DNA of 54,120 nucleotides from Pelotomaculum terephthalicicum JT (GCF_022410535.1 NZ_JAKNBL010000021.1:1-54120); one strand, 5' to 3'; shown: positions 15,779 through 24,355, counted from the first letter of the stretch. A program made the numbers and translations. Notes: generated from the letters alone by a model not told the origin.

Positions 15779-16645
15779 TTGGCAAGAAAGCTGCGAATTG
15801 AGTACCCAGGTGCGTTATATCATGTTATCCAGCGGGGATTTAACAGGGAGAACGTGTTTGAACGCTCTGAAGATAAGTATTGCCTTGTTGAATATTTTCG
15901 TAAGGCGGTGGAGTTGGACGACATTGAATTGTTCGCATATGTAGTTATGAGCAATCATTACCATCTCGCCCTGCGAACATTGTCAGTACCGTTGAACAGG
16001 GTGATGCACCGGATAAATACAAAGTACGGTATGTATTACAATAAAGCCATGGAAAGGTCAGGTCATATTTTTGAGGGGAGATACAAGGCTTTTCTCGTCC
16101 AGGACGATAGATATCTAATTTCTCTTGTTAAATACATTCACAGAAACCCGGTAAAAGCGGGACTCTGTTCGAGCGTACGGGACTATCTTTGGTCAAGTGA
16201 CCATTTTTACAGGCAAATGGAACATGGATTTGTCAATTTTGGTTTATTGTTTGAGATGTTATCCGGGGACAGAGAGAGGTTCATGAAAGAGTATGATATT
16301 TTAATGTCTCAAGATGATGATACCGACTGCGAAGCAATAATTAATGAAGCAGTAATTAAAGTAATTAATAAGGTAGATTTTAAACCTAAAATGCCCGATG
16401 AAGATAAAAATCTAATTATTGAAAGAGAGACCCTGGATGAAATATTAAAAAAGGCTGCTAATGATAAGGAGGAATACGAGTCTATCAAGAAAGGTTCGAG
16501 GATGAGGAGGTTTACAAATGCCAAATTGATTTACGCTATAGCTGCATATGAACAGGGATATTCAATGCAAGAAATTGCCCGCCATATTAATGTTTCTGCA
16601 ACAGCAGTTTTTAAATATATTAATAAAGCAAGTATAATAAGTTAA
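15779..16645 (+). CDS. REP-associated tyrosine transposase (Y1/IS200-like HUH nuclease) with C-terminal HTH
   Basis: The N-terminal ~190 residues are a Y1 transposase domain. RKLRIEYPGALYHVIQRG opens it, and the metal-binding HUH motif is NHYHLAL. The candidate catalytic tyrosine region is KYGMYYNKAMERSGHIFEGRYKA, followed by YIHRNPVKAGL. A charged linker then leads to a helix-turn-helix of resolvase type (GYSMQEIARHINVSATAVFKYI, about residues 257-280). Such HUH enzymes move single-stranded DNA or maintain palindromic REP sequences. The start is TTG behind GGGAGGT. The gene is intact at 288 residues, and the flanking inverted repeats suggest recent mobility. Confidence 0.9.
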   Translation: MARKLRIEYPGALYHVIQRGFNRENVFERSEDKYCLVEYFRKAVELDDIELFAYVVMSNHYHLALRTLSVPLNRVMHRINTKYGMYYNKAMERSGHIFEGRYKAFLVQDDRYLISLVKYIHRNPVKAGLCSSVRDYLWSSDHFYRQMEHGFVNFGLLFEMLSGDRERFMKEYDILMSQDDDTDCEAIINEAVIKVINKVDFKPKMPDEDKNLIIERETLDEILKKAANDKEEYESIKKGSRMRRFTNAKLIYAIAAYEQGYSMQEIARHINVSATAVFKYINKASIIS

Positions 16646-16675
16646 TAAGTTAATAAGTTAAGAGCCTGACCCCCA
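16636..16675. repeat. right inverted repeat of the RAYT unit
   Basis: Three AATAAGTT units in tandem, then AAGA and GCCTGACCCCCA. The transposase stop codon lies inside the repeat. Confidence 0.7.
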
Positions 16676-16750
16676 GGGCACAGTTTTTGTCTTTTTTCAT
16701 AATATAAATTATGGATTAAATAATATTTTATGGTAATGGAGTGAACCAAA

Positions 16751-18304
16751 ATGGGAGATTATTCTTTGTTAAATCTGGGGGTATCGGGCGAGATCGGACC
16801 GGAAAGTGACCGGAAGCGTCTTCGAGAGGCATATCGACTGCGCCGGGAAGCGGCGCTTTTTGAAAAGGACCTTCCTCTCCCGGGCCATCCATGCAACGGT
16901 GATGAAAATCTTTATCCTAATAAAATTGCCAGTTACTCCAAATCTTTGCCTCACAATCAAATCGGTGAGGTTGACCTCAACGCTTATAATGCCTTGATCA
17001 GGGCCTTATCGACTGGTGACCCGGAAGAATTTGAATTAATACCTTTGGGAGGGGTTACCGAGCTCAAAGATCCCCAGGCTGCATATGCTTATGAAATGGT
17101 GGGGCCTGATTCCCATCATTTAAGTATTGCCCCGGCGCCGGCTTTAAGCAGCGCCGAGATAGCCGGTGAAATGGGCGAGCTTTACTGGCAGGCGCTGACC
17201 CGTGATGTTCCTTTCACGGATTACGACACCAACCCTCTCACTATCGCGGCGGCTTCTGATTTATCGGGATTTTCGGATTTTCGCGGACTCAAAGCCGGTG
17301 GAGTGGTCACGCCGGGGACTCTGTTTCGCGGAGATACGCCCGGAGATCTGGCGGGTCCTTATCTCTCCCAGTTTCTCTGGCAGGATATTCCCTTCGGGGC
17401 TAGAACGGTCAGCCAGCAATACCTTACCACAGTGGCCGGTGTGGACTATATGACCTCATATGCGGAGTGGCTGAAAATTCAGAATGGAGCCGCCCCGGCG
17501 TCTCAGGATGTCTACGACCCCGTTCCCCGCTATATTCGCGACGGCCGTGATGTCGGCGAGTGGGTCCACAAGGATTTCTCTTGCCAGGGTTCGCTAGCCG
17601 CTTGCTTGATTCTGCTCGGTTATGGCCAGGAAGCGTTAAGCCCGTCCAATCCCTACCTGCGATCAGCAACTCAATACAGTTTTGCCACCTTCGGCGCTCC
17701 GCATATTTTGGATTTTGTGGCCCGGACGGCGCGGGCGGCGCTGGAAGCTGCCTGGTTCCAGAAATGGCTGGTCCATCGCCGGCTTCGTCCCGAAGCCTTC
17801 GGAGGGCTTGTCCAGAATCTTCTGACGGGCGCCGCCAGCTACCCGATCAGTCAGGAATTGCTCAACTCGCAGGCAGTTGCTGAAGTCTTCAGCAAATATG
17901 GCAACTACCTGCTGCCTCAGGCCTTTCCGGAAGGCAGCCCGACTCATCCGGCCTACCCGTCCGGCCATGCCACCTATACTGGAGCAGGAGTTACCATGTT
18001 GAAGGCGTTCTTTAAAGAATCATTTATTATACCTAATCCGGTCGTTGCCAGCGCTGATGGCCTAAAACTGCTTCCTTACTCCGGGCCGCCTTTAACTGTA
18101 GGCGGGGAGTTGAACAAGCTTGCCGCGAATATCGCCCTTGGCCGCGATTTCGCGGGTATACACTGGCGCACCGACGGAATCGAGGGAATAAAGCTGGGTG
18201 AAGCGGTAGCCATCGGTATTCTGCAAGATTACAGGAACACCTATAATGAGCATTTTAGCGGCTTCACTCTAACCAAGTTTGACGGCACTACCGTAATAAT
18301 CTGA
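16751..18304 (+). CDS. vanadium-dependent haloperoxidase-like protein (PAP2 superfamily)
   Basis: The 517-residue protein carries the three phosphate/vanadate-binding motifs of bacterial vanadium haloperoxidases. These are K...RRLRPE (about residues 337-347), YPSGH (about 402-406) and GRDFAGIHWRTD (about 464-475). The last has glycine where many enzymes have serine. Members bind vanadate or act as acid phosphatases; true haloperoxidases use peroxide to oxidise halides. No signal peptide is seen, so it would be cytoplasmic. GGAGTGA precedes the ATG. It stands alone between the RAYT unit and a hairpin. In a strict anaerobe a phosphatase or peroxide-scavenging role is as likely as halogenation. 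Confidence 0.88.
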   Translation: MGDYSLLNLGVSGEIGPESDRKRLREAYRLRREAALFEKDLPLPGHPCNGDENLYPNKIASYSKSLPHNQIGEVDLNAYNALIRALSTGDPEEFELIPLGGVTELKDPQAAYAYEMVGPDSHHLSIAPAPALSSAEIAGEMGELYWQALTRDVPFTDYDTNPLTIAAASDLSGFSDFRGLKAGGVVTPGTLFRGDTPGDLAGPYLSQFLWQDIPFGARTVSQQYLTTVAGVDYMTSYAEWLKIQNGAAPASQDVYDPVPRYIRDGRDVGEWVHKDFSCQGSLAACLILLGYGQEALSPSNPYLRSATQYSFATFGAPHILDFVARTARAALEAAWFQKWLVHRRLRPEAFGGLVQNLLTGAASYPISQELLNSQAVAEVFSKYGNYLLPQAFPEGSPTHPAYPSGHATYTGAGVTMLKAFFKESFIIPNPVVASADGLKLLPYSGPPLTVGGELNKLAANIALGRDFAGIHWRTDGIEGIKLGEAVAIGILQDYRNTYNEHFSGFTLTKFDGTTVII

Positions 18305-18307
18305 TTT

Positions 18308-18332
18308 AAGGTGGCGCCTTACGCCACTTTAT
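18308..18332 (+). terminator. hairpin after the haloperoxidase-like gene
   Basis: AAGGTGGCG (18308-18316) pairs with CGCCACTTT (18322-18330), including one G-U pair, over a five-base loop. The T tail is short. Confidence 0.6.
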
Positions 18333-18547
18333 AAATTCAGATTTATAATATTATATATATATATTGCGGCTTGCGGCTGGTATAAAGAGCTATTATAATT
18401 TATTCAGGGAAAATAGCTTAAGTAAATACATGCAAATATGGTATTGTCCGGCAAATTTCTTTCTGTTGAAGATGCTTAGTATAGTATTATGTACATTTTA
18501 TGACTTAAGAATTTGGACTTAATTGTTTTGCCGTAGGAGTTGAGATT

Positions 18548-19240
18548 GTGCTGGGGACTATAGTTAACGTAGCGGCTATCGCATTTGGAGCCGCTTTTGG
18601 TTTGTTGTTTAGAAAGGGAATATCTGAAAAGGTTAGCTGCACAATCATGCAAGGGATTGGTTTAGCGGTTCTGCTAGTAGGCTCCAGTATGGCTTTGCAA
18701 ACCAAACAGGTTTTAGTGGTTATTCTCAGTATGGTTCTTGGTGGTTTGACAGGTGGATTGCTAAATATTGAGGGAGGTCTAGCCCGCCTCGGCAAGTGGC
18801 TGGAAGAAAAAGTTGGTGGAGAAACAGGGGAAGTCGGCAAGGCATTTGTCACAGCCAGCCTGGTTTACTGTGTGGGAGCGATGGCTATTATGGGGGCAAT
18901 TGAAGATGGTCTGAACAACAACCCGCAGATTCTTTTTGCTAAAGCAGCATTAGACGGAATTTCAGCGATAGTTTTTGCTTCCACTATGGGAATAGGGGTT
19001 ATTTTTTCTCTTTTCCCGGTGTTTATTTACCAGGGTTCCATAACGCTTTTGGCTGTATATGTAAAAGGTTTTCTCGTTCCTGACGCGGTGGCGGAAATGA
19101 CAGCCACCGGCGGACTGCTGATAGTAGGGATAGCCTTGAATATCCTTGGTATTAAGGATATAAAAGTAGGCAATCTTCTTCCCGCAATTTTTTATGCTTT
19201 ACCCCTCACATTATTACTTTCCAAAATAATCCCCGTTTGA
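18548..19240 (+). CDS. DUF554 integral membrane protein (YdfK-like)
   Basis: The 230-residue protein has about seven hydrophobic helices. It matches DUF554, with LGTIVNVAAIAFGAAFGLLF at the start, GGLTGGLLNIEGGLARLG, and VGAMAIMGAIEDGL in the middle. LLIVGIALNILGIKDIKVGNLLPAI lies near the end. It is a widespread presumed transporter or channel without an assigned substrate. It starts with GTG behind GTAGGAG. It has no evident operon partner, because the 3' neighbour is a small hypothetical gene 130 bases on. Confidence 0.88.
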   Translation: MLGTIVNVAAIAFGAAFGLLFRKGISEKVSCTIMQGIGLAVLLVGSSMALQTKQVLVVILSMVLGGLTGGLLNIEGGLARLGKWLEEKVGGETGEVGKAFVTASLVYCVGAMAIMGAIEDGLNNNPQILFAKAALDGISAIVFASTMGIGVIFSLFPVFIYQGSITLLAVYVKGFLVPDAVAEMTATGGLLIVGIALNILGIKDIKVGNLLPAIFYALPLTLLLSKIIPV

Positions 19241-19370
19241 TTCTTCTAAAACATTAAGCTCATTCAAATGGAACTAATTCCGTAATTTCCTATATATTGT
19301 ATCAAGACAGGATAATGAGGTTATTCCATGGGATACTTTTGAAGTATAAAAATAAAAAAGGATTTGAAAG

Positions 19371-19685
19371 ATGTTTAGGTTAAATCCCTTCCGTAAAAAG
19401 AAAAAAGGTTTAAAAAATGAAAAGTCATCGGGCTTCAACATATTACGAAATGACCAGGTAATTCAGAATCAGTTAGAAATCAAGATAGGGGACGTAATAA
19501 TAAGGTTATTGCGCAATAACACAAGTCAACCGCGAAACGAACTCACAGCAATAATTCCCCGGGCGGAAATTCGCCGTAAATTTTATAATAACGGACATTT
19601 TACCGCTGAAGAAGAAATAATACTAAACAGTATTACTTTAGTTGACGCTCCCTCCCATGGTTCTGAAAAAAATCAAGGATTTTAG
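19371..19685 (+). CDS. small hypothetical protein
   Basis: I do not recognise this 104-residue protein. It begins with a very basic stretch (RKKKKGLKNEK), followed by a predicted alpha/beta middle containing QLEIKIGDVIIRLLRNN. An acidic C-terminal part follows. A ribosome-site-like AAAGGA sits eight bases before the ATG. The last 50 bases overlap the end of the convergent rsgI-like gene, which is unusual and slightly lowers confidence that the frame is real over its whole length. Confidence 0.5.
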   Translation: MFRLNPFRKKKKGLKNEKSSGFNILRNDQVIQNQLEIKIGDVIIRLLRNNTSQPRNELTAIIPRAEIRRKFYNNGHFTAEEEIILNSITLVDAPSHGSEKNQGF

Positions 19686-20772
19686 TCCTGTCCGGGTTGC
19701 GTTCCTTTTTTTCACCATTTTGACGGGGGAATGTTTTCTTGTCGTTTCCGCTATTTGTTTTTTCCCTGCCAGCAGCGTTATTATCATTTTTTTTATTAGC
19801 ATAATCTTCTTTTGTGTTTTGACGCTTTTCAAGGATATTTTGATTGTTATTATTTTTCATTCCTGCATTCTTCTCTAGAAGTTTGCGAAAACTATTAAAG
19901 CCGGCTTCGCTGTCATTTCTGTCGCCAAAGTTTCTGCTATTATTGTTGCTCTTGTAGCTATTATTACTGTAGTATCTATAATAGTCATTGTTGCTCCCAT
20001 ACCTATTGCTGCTTTTATAGCTATTATCGCTTAATATTTCGCTAATGGATATTTTTTTGTCCTTTTCCAATTCCCTCAAGCTCTTGACGCTTATTTCATC
20101 AACGTTGACCGGAACACCTCTGGCAGCTGACTTTTGCAGTAGCAGGTATCTTCCGGTAGAGATGCCGGCCTTCTCAGCTTCCTGGCGCACTGTATTTTCT
20201 ACAGGTTCAATAATTACTTCAGTGTCCAACCCGTTTGATTGGACAGGACTATTTATTGATTCGTAAATGGATTCCAATTCGTCGGTAAAATTTTCGATAT
20301 CATCTGTGGTCAGGGTAACTAGAATAATGTTGTTGTCATTTGCCAAAAGAAATTGGTCTTTTATTGCCTGATCTACAATAAGCTTGGCCGCTTCATGCAA
20401 GTCCAGTCCGGTCACTTTAACCTCGTTTAAAATAGTTGCGCCGTCACTGTTCAAACCGCGGGCTGACGCTATTCTTTTGTCTGCCTGTATTGCTAGCTCA
20501 ATGCTGGGATTGATGTCGATGGTCATGAAAGCTGCCGCCGGCTTCGAACGTCCCAAGTAAAGCTGCCCGGTCAGGACCAGCAGCAATAAGGAAGCGGCCA
20601 CCATAAAATGCCTCAGGTAAGGAAAGCGTTTCTTCCTTTCCACATCGGTGATTATTTGGCCCAATCTGGTAACACCGTTTTCGGGAAGAGAAACTTTTTT
20701 ATATTCCCCGTCACTAGTGAGCAAAATGCATGAATTACCTGTTATCTTAACTACCATTCCCGTCTTTTTCAT
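19633..20772 (-). CDS. rsgI: anti-sigma-I factor RsgI-like membrane protein
   Basis: The first ~50 residues match the RsgI N-terminal domain that binds sigma-I (GMVVKITGNSCILLTSDGEY). A membrane helix (about 55-73, FMVAASLLLLVLTGQLYLG) and an extracellular conserved domain (about 80-230, TIDINPSIELAIQADKRI) follow. The C-terminal tail (about 245-379) is low-complexity, rich in asparagine, serine, tyrosine and lysine. In Clostridium thermocellum such tails are replaced by carbohydrate sensors; here it may contact wall polymers. It sits 12 bases after sigI in one operon, the standard arrangement. Confidence 0.9.
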   Translation of the reverse strand: MKKTGMVVKITGNSCILLTSDGEYKKVSLPENGVTRLGQIITDVERKKRFPYLRHFMVAASLLLLVLTGQLYLGRSKPAAAFMTIDINPSIELAIQADKRIASARGLNSDGATILNEVKVTGLDLHEAAKLIVDQAIKDQFLLANDNNIILVTLTTDDIENFTDELESIYESINSPVQSNGLDTEVIIEPVENTVRQEAEKAGISTGRYLLLQKSAARGVPVNVDEISVKSLRELEKDKKISISEILSDNSYKSSNRYGSNNDYYRYYSNNSYKSNNNSRNFGDRNDSEAGFNSFRKLLEKNAGMKNNNNQNILEKRQNTKEDYANKKNDNNAAGREKTNSGNDKKTFPRQNGEKKERNPDRTKILDFFQNHGRERQLK

Positions 20773-20784
20773 TTATATTCCCCC

Positions 20785-21501
20785 TTAGCTTGTGACGGGC
20801 ATTTTCAAATACGAAGCCAAATATAAAAAATCTTCCCGCCTGTGTATTAGAAGAGTCATCGCTACTATGTATTTACGGCCTCTTTCCAAGGTTTTTCGGC
20901 CAATACCAGTTTTTTTCTCCAATTCCACCAGCGGCAGTTTCTTATTATATGTGAATTTTTGGAATAGACTGCTTTCCTCAGCCAATTCCCAGGCAGCAAG
21001 CATTAACGAACGGCGTGTGTCCCGGTGCCGTGGCGAGCATTTAACCAAGTCTTCGAACGAAACCCCATACTCATTTAATAATTCTTCAAACTCTCTTATT
21101 TCTTCTTCTCTTTCTCTTGCGGCTTCCTCCTCTTGAAATATTCCCCAGGACCTGGCGAACTCAACATTATTACCTTCTTCCTGCAACGGTAGTTGAGCCT
21201 TAAGCAAGAAATTCCGGTTTTCGCGCCGGTAATGGTCTACAAGACGGCTTCTCATTACATTTCTGGAGTAAGCAAGAAAAGGAACTCCAAAATCATCACA
21301 AAAACGATCGATAGCTTCATTAAAGGCAATCAAGCCGATGGCTAACTCGTCATCCCTGCCCCATTCCAGGTTCTTCCTGGAATATTTGCAAGCTACCTTA
21401 TATATAAATGGCTTGCAGCTTTCTAAAAAACGTTCTCTGGCCAAGCTGTCACCATGTTTTATTTTTTTTATTTCGGTCTCCATGTCCTGTTCAGGAAACA
21501 A
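20785..21501 (-). CDS. sigI: RNA polymerase sigma-I factor
   Basis: The 238-residue sigma factor matches SigI. Region 2 has RERFLESCKPFIYKVACKY and DDELAIGLIAFNEAIDRF, then VPFLAYSRNVMRSRLVDHYR. The C-terminal family-specific domain has LEKKTGIGRKTLERGRKYIVA, which acts as its promoter-binding part. In bacilli it serves heat and envelope stress, and in clostridia extracellular polysaccharide sensing. The TTG start at 21501 has GGGGAG seven bases upstream; ATG 21483 is an alternative. The following gene encodes its cognate membrane anti-sigma factor. Confidence 0.92.
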   Translation of the reverse strand: MFPEQDMETEIKKIKHGDSLARERFLESCKPFIYKVACKYSRKNLEWGRDDELAIGLIAFNEAIDRFCDDFGVPFLAYSRNVMRSRLVDHYRRENRNFLLKAQLPLQEEGNNVEFARSWGIFQEEEAAREREEEIREFEELLNEYGVSFEDLVKCSPRHRDTRRSLMLAAWELAEESSLFQKFTYNKKLPLVELEKKTGIGRKTLERGRKYIVAMTLLIHRREDFLYLASYLKMPVTS

Positions 21502-21773
21502 GTTTTCACTCCCCTTCTTAACCGGTGGACCACCTCTTTCAAAGATAATAAGCAGCGACCGGGGGATATCGACCGTTCCTCAATCATTAATACGTTAAGG
21601 CAGAAACGATTTAAGGGGTATGGGTTAGTAACAATGTAAAGCCTGACCCCATTGGTTGACCCCATTGGTGACCCCATTGAAAAGGGCAGGGGGGGTACCT
21701 CTGCCCATATTTTCTTTGCCGTATTTTTTATATATTAAGTTTAATTATACAGCACTATGGTTAAATGTGAATA
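21502..21773. other. gene-free region holding a stray RAYT-type end
   Basis: No protein frame is credible in this stretch. It contains the repeat described at 21641 and AT-rich leader sequence between the divergent promoter of sigI and the 3' end of the Fe-S gene. Confidence 0.5.
21641..21679. repeat. solitary GCCTGACCCC end with triple TGACCCCATTGG repeat
   Basis: GCCTGACCCC, identical to the right end of the RAYT unit at 16664, is followed by TGACCCCATTGG repeated almost three times in tandem (12-13 base period). A mirror partner is not seen nearby, so it looks like a relic or an isolated target of the RAYT enzyme. Confidence 0.65.
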
Positions 21774-22421
21774 CTAATCTTGTGGGGCTAGAATTCTGAT
21801 ATCTTCGATCCGGACATGGAGACCTTCTCTTTTTTCCAAAACCATATTGACTAGACCGGTATGATTCAGGTTCATCATGCAAAAGCCCGGCAGAAAAGTC
21901 GCCCTGCAGCCCAAAGATGGTTCTTTGCTGATCCTGCAGGCAATCCCTTCAAAACCAATCATATGGTATGCGACTACGTCCTTAACTTCCCGCTCTCTTG
22001 AATACAAAGGGCCGACAACCCAGGTATAGAGCAGGCCGGTTACCGGCTCGGCTTCAATAACAGAAAGAACATGCGGTATCGGACAGCCTGCTCCCATTGG
22101 TCTGCCCAGCACATAATCGCCTTTTTTGATGTCCATTTTTTCCACTAGATCGCTCCGAAAAGGCAGGACGATCTTCCTGGCGGAGCTTTCCCCGGGCAAA
22201 GGGCTAAGAATAAAATCATATGGATGGCCTAAAACATCATGCCCCTGGTAAATGGCTTCTTTTACCAAATCATTTTTCTGGAAACTATGTTCCTGGTAAT
22301 ATGGACAGTCGTCATTAGCCTTTTGGCCATTGCCAACCAACCGGAGGAAGCTTTTACAATTGATTTCCCCGCATAGGCCACAGTTTTTTCCTGGTGGAAG
22401 CCAGTATTGCATCTCACTCAC
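21774..22421 (-). CDS. 4Fe-4S-domain protein, third gene of an ABC/GTPase/Fe-S module
   Basis: The 215-residue protein opens with a pfam04060-type cluster motif, cysteines 14, 17, 22 and 39 in NCGLCGEINCKSF...DDCPYY. The same motif occurs in the large subunit of the corrinoid Fe-S protein and related electron carriers. The rest (about 60-215) is a soluble alpha/beta domain with YVLGRPMGAGCPIPHVLSV and VVAYHMIGFEG that I do not recognise. The start (GTG 22421 or ATG 22412) overlaps the stop of the GTPase gene, so translation is coupled. I infer a cluster-bearing partner in maturation or activation of a metalloenzyme; the substrate is unknown. Confidence 0.75.
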   Translation of the reverse strand: MSEMQYWLPPGKNCGLCGEINCKSFLRLVGNGQKANDDCPYYQEHSFQKNDLVKEAIYQGHDVLGHPYDFILSPLPGESSARKIVLPFRSDLVEKMDIKKGDYVLGRPMGAGCPIPHVLSVIEAEPVTGLLYTWVVGPLYSREREVKDVVAYHMIGFEGIACRISKEPSLGCRATFLPGFCMMNLNHTGLVNMVLEKREGLHVRIEDIRILAPQD

Positions 22422-23124
22422 CCCGATAAAGGTATTCGGCGATTTGACCGTCCAATTTTTTTATGACGCCAAAATGGTGTTTCCAACCGATCTCTTTCTT
22501 GCCTACACATATGGTACAGGTTCCAATAGGTGGGTTTCCTTTTAGATATAGCTTATCTGAATCGATCTCTTCTGATTGTTTAATCAGTTCGTAAAGACGG
22601 TGCAAAGAGGTGCCCTGCAAAGCGTTAGTTTCAATTAGAATCAGATTCGGATGCACGTCTTTTATTTTTTGGATTAAGACTTCCCGCTCAGCCTGGCTGA
22701 CCAGGTCTATTTTGGTGACAACGGCGATGTCGGCGAGGCTAACCATGGCGCCCATTTTTTCAGGCGCGTGAATCCCGGATATGGAACTGAGGACAATTAT
22801 CCCCAAGCCTTGATTTAAATAGGGCGAGCAGCGCAGACACAACCCCGCGCTTTCCACGACAAACAGGTCCGCATGCTTGCTTTCCGCCCATTCAACAGCG
22901 TCTCCCAGTACCATCACCCCGGCGTGGTCGGGGCATAAATCACCGGAATAGATCTTTTTTGTTAGAATTTTGAATTCCCTGCCCAGTTCAATGTCCTCAT
23001 AAGCTTTCACTACGTCGATTTTTAAGAAAGCAATGGTCATCTCATCTTTAAATCTTCTTACAATTTGTTTGGTTAGGGAAGTTTTACCCGCTGACGGGGG
23101 ACCGGCTATTACCAAAAGTTTCAA
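22414..23124 (-). CDS. G3E-type (HypB/CobW-like) GTPase
   Basis: The 236-residue protein has a P-loop GPPSAGKT (residues 8-15), the switch/Walker-B-like ESAGLCLRCSPYL and the guanine-specificity motif TKID, as in SIMIBI metallochaperone GTPases. HypB, UreG and CobW relatives deliver nickel, cobalt or zinc. The usual N-terminal histidine tract is absent. Cysteines occur in CLRC after the switch and in a CTIC pair near the C-terminus, which could hold a metal. It lies between a lone ABC ATPase gene and a 4Fe-4S gene and overlaps the latter. A metallocentre-assembly role is inferred. Confidence 0.8.
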   Translation of the reverse strand: MKLLVIAGPPSAGKTSLTKQIVRRFKDEMTIAFLKIDVVKAYEDIELGREFKILTKKIYSGDLCPDHAGVMVLGDAVEWAESKHADLFVVESAGLCLRCSPYLNQGLGIIVLSSISGIHAPEKMGAMVSLADIAVVTKIDLVSQAEREVLIQKIKDVHPNLILIETNALQGTSLHRLYELIKQSEEIDSDKLYLKGNPPIGTCTICVGKKEIGWKHHFGVIKKLDGQIAEYLYRGE

Positions 23125-23145
23125 AAAAACACCTCCATAATTAAT

Positions 23146-23925
23146 TCAAGCAAAGTTAACCTTGATCAGGTCTTTGGTAATCTCATCTCCCGCTCTTAAC
23201 TTTTCCCTGATAAATCCCACCTGCTTATCCAGTTCCAAAAGGTTTGCGGCGGCCTTTGTTTCAAATTCATTCTGACTGAGAACTTTTTTTACCGCGCCAT
23301 TTTCCATAATAATTCTCTTTTTAGATAAAAGGGCAATCACCGGGTCATGGGTGACAAAAATTATTATTTTGGAAGTGTTTTTAATAATGTCGATAACTTC
23401 TTGTTTGAAGATACCGGCGTTTTCGATCTCGTCCAGTAAAATTATCGGAGCCGCGCCGATCAATATGGCGTCGGCAATCAAAAGGGACCTCGTTTGCCCG
23501 CCTGACAGGACGGTGACTCTTGTCTCCCGGTCAATTTTTTCACCGGTAAATTTGTTGGCCAAGTCGATGGTCTCTATAATAACCTTTTCATCAATTATTT
23601 TTCTGGCTCTGGCATGAATCTTTAAAAATTCCATCGTGCTTAAATCGGTAAAGCATTTTGTATTCTGAGTGATCATAGCGATTGGTTTCATAGCGGGGTT
23701 GTATCTTATTTCATCGGACGGAATTTTTCCATTAATTAATATGCGTCGTCTGGTTGAGCTGTCCCCCTGGGCCAGCAGTTCAATGTCAGAAATTAAAGCG
23801 GTTTTTCCGCTTCCTGTCGGGCCCACTATGGATACGGTTTCACCGGCTGTTAAAGTCAGGTGTCGGTAATTTTCTTTGCCTCCTGCTTTATCCAAACCTG
23901 GAAGAATTGTAATTGTATTTATCAT
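23146..23925 (-). CDS. stand-alone ABC ATPase, first gene of the module
   Basis: This 259-residue soluble ATPase has Walker A GPTGSGKT (35-42), signature LSGGQ (about 141-145), Walker B IILLDEIENAG (about 161) and an H-loop in FVTHDP. No permease gene lies nearby, so it is probably not a transporter part. Family precedents for non-transport ABC ATPases with metalloenzymes include AtwA, which activates methyl-coenzyme M reductase. The ATG follows AGGAGG. The next two genes, GTPase and Fe-S protein, are 21 bases away and then overlapping, so one operon is clear. The specific target is not deducible. Confidence 0.78.
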   Translation of the reverse strand: MINTITILPGLDKAGGKENYRHLTLTAGETVSIVGPTGSGKTALISDIELLAQGDSSTRRRILINGKIPSDEIRYNPAMKPIAMITQNTKCFTDLSTMEFLKIHARARKIIDEKVIIETIDLANKFTGEKIDRETRVTVLSGGQTRSLLIADAILIGAAPIILLDEIENAGIFKQEVIDIIKNTSKIIIFVTHDPVIALLSKKRIIMENGAVKKVLSQNEFETKAAANLLELDKQVGFIREKLRAGDEITKDLIKVNFA

Positions 23926-24355
23926 ATCCTACCTCCTAGTAGTCTTTTTTACTATTACACCGTATTTTTATCCATATATAATATTAAACGACTAGTAGGT
24001 TTGCATATGCGGATTAATTATTTTATATGTTTAGATAATGTTAATGAAGTAATAGTCTTACATTGATAGTAAAAAAAGGGTAATGATAATATAAACATAA
24101 AAATCCCGGCATATGAATTACATCTGTAGCGGGCGGTATAGTTTTTTTAAATATATTGAATTTCATTTAAAATATTAACGGTAAACATACAATACAAGTA
24201 GTGGACTAGTGAAATGTATTTTGAAAAAATTACAAAGTATTTTTTGTATATGGATTATCCTGATCCCACGCTGCATATACCTATTCTAAAGGCTTGACAG
24301 GCAAGCTTGAAAAAGCGTATGTAAGAATCTTAACACGGGGTGATGAAAACTGCAG
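23926..24355. other. AT-rich intergenic region between divergent genes
   Basis: The 430-base region has no credible gene. Near its right end TTGACA (24294-24299) with TATGTA 18 bases on could drive the M48 protease gene. CTAGTAG-like inverted strings at 23937 and 23991 flank the start side of the ABC gene and might be an operator, but the symmetry is imperfect. Confidence 0.45.

Larger units (their letters stand above)
15697..16675 (+). mobile_element. RAYT-type transposable unit bounded by inverted repeats
   Basis: The transposase gene lies between TGGGGTCAGGC (15697-15707) followed by TAACTTATTAACTTATT, and its mirror. The mirror is AATAAGTTAATAAGTTA in 2-3 copies followed by GCCTGACCCCCA, ending at 16675. 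The two ends are thus imperfect inverted repeats about 30 bases long, and the right one overlaps the transposase stop. Flanking target duplication was not evident. Related ends occur alone at 21641. Confidence 0.7.
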
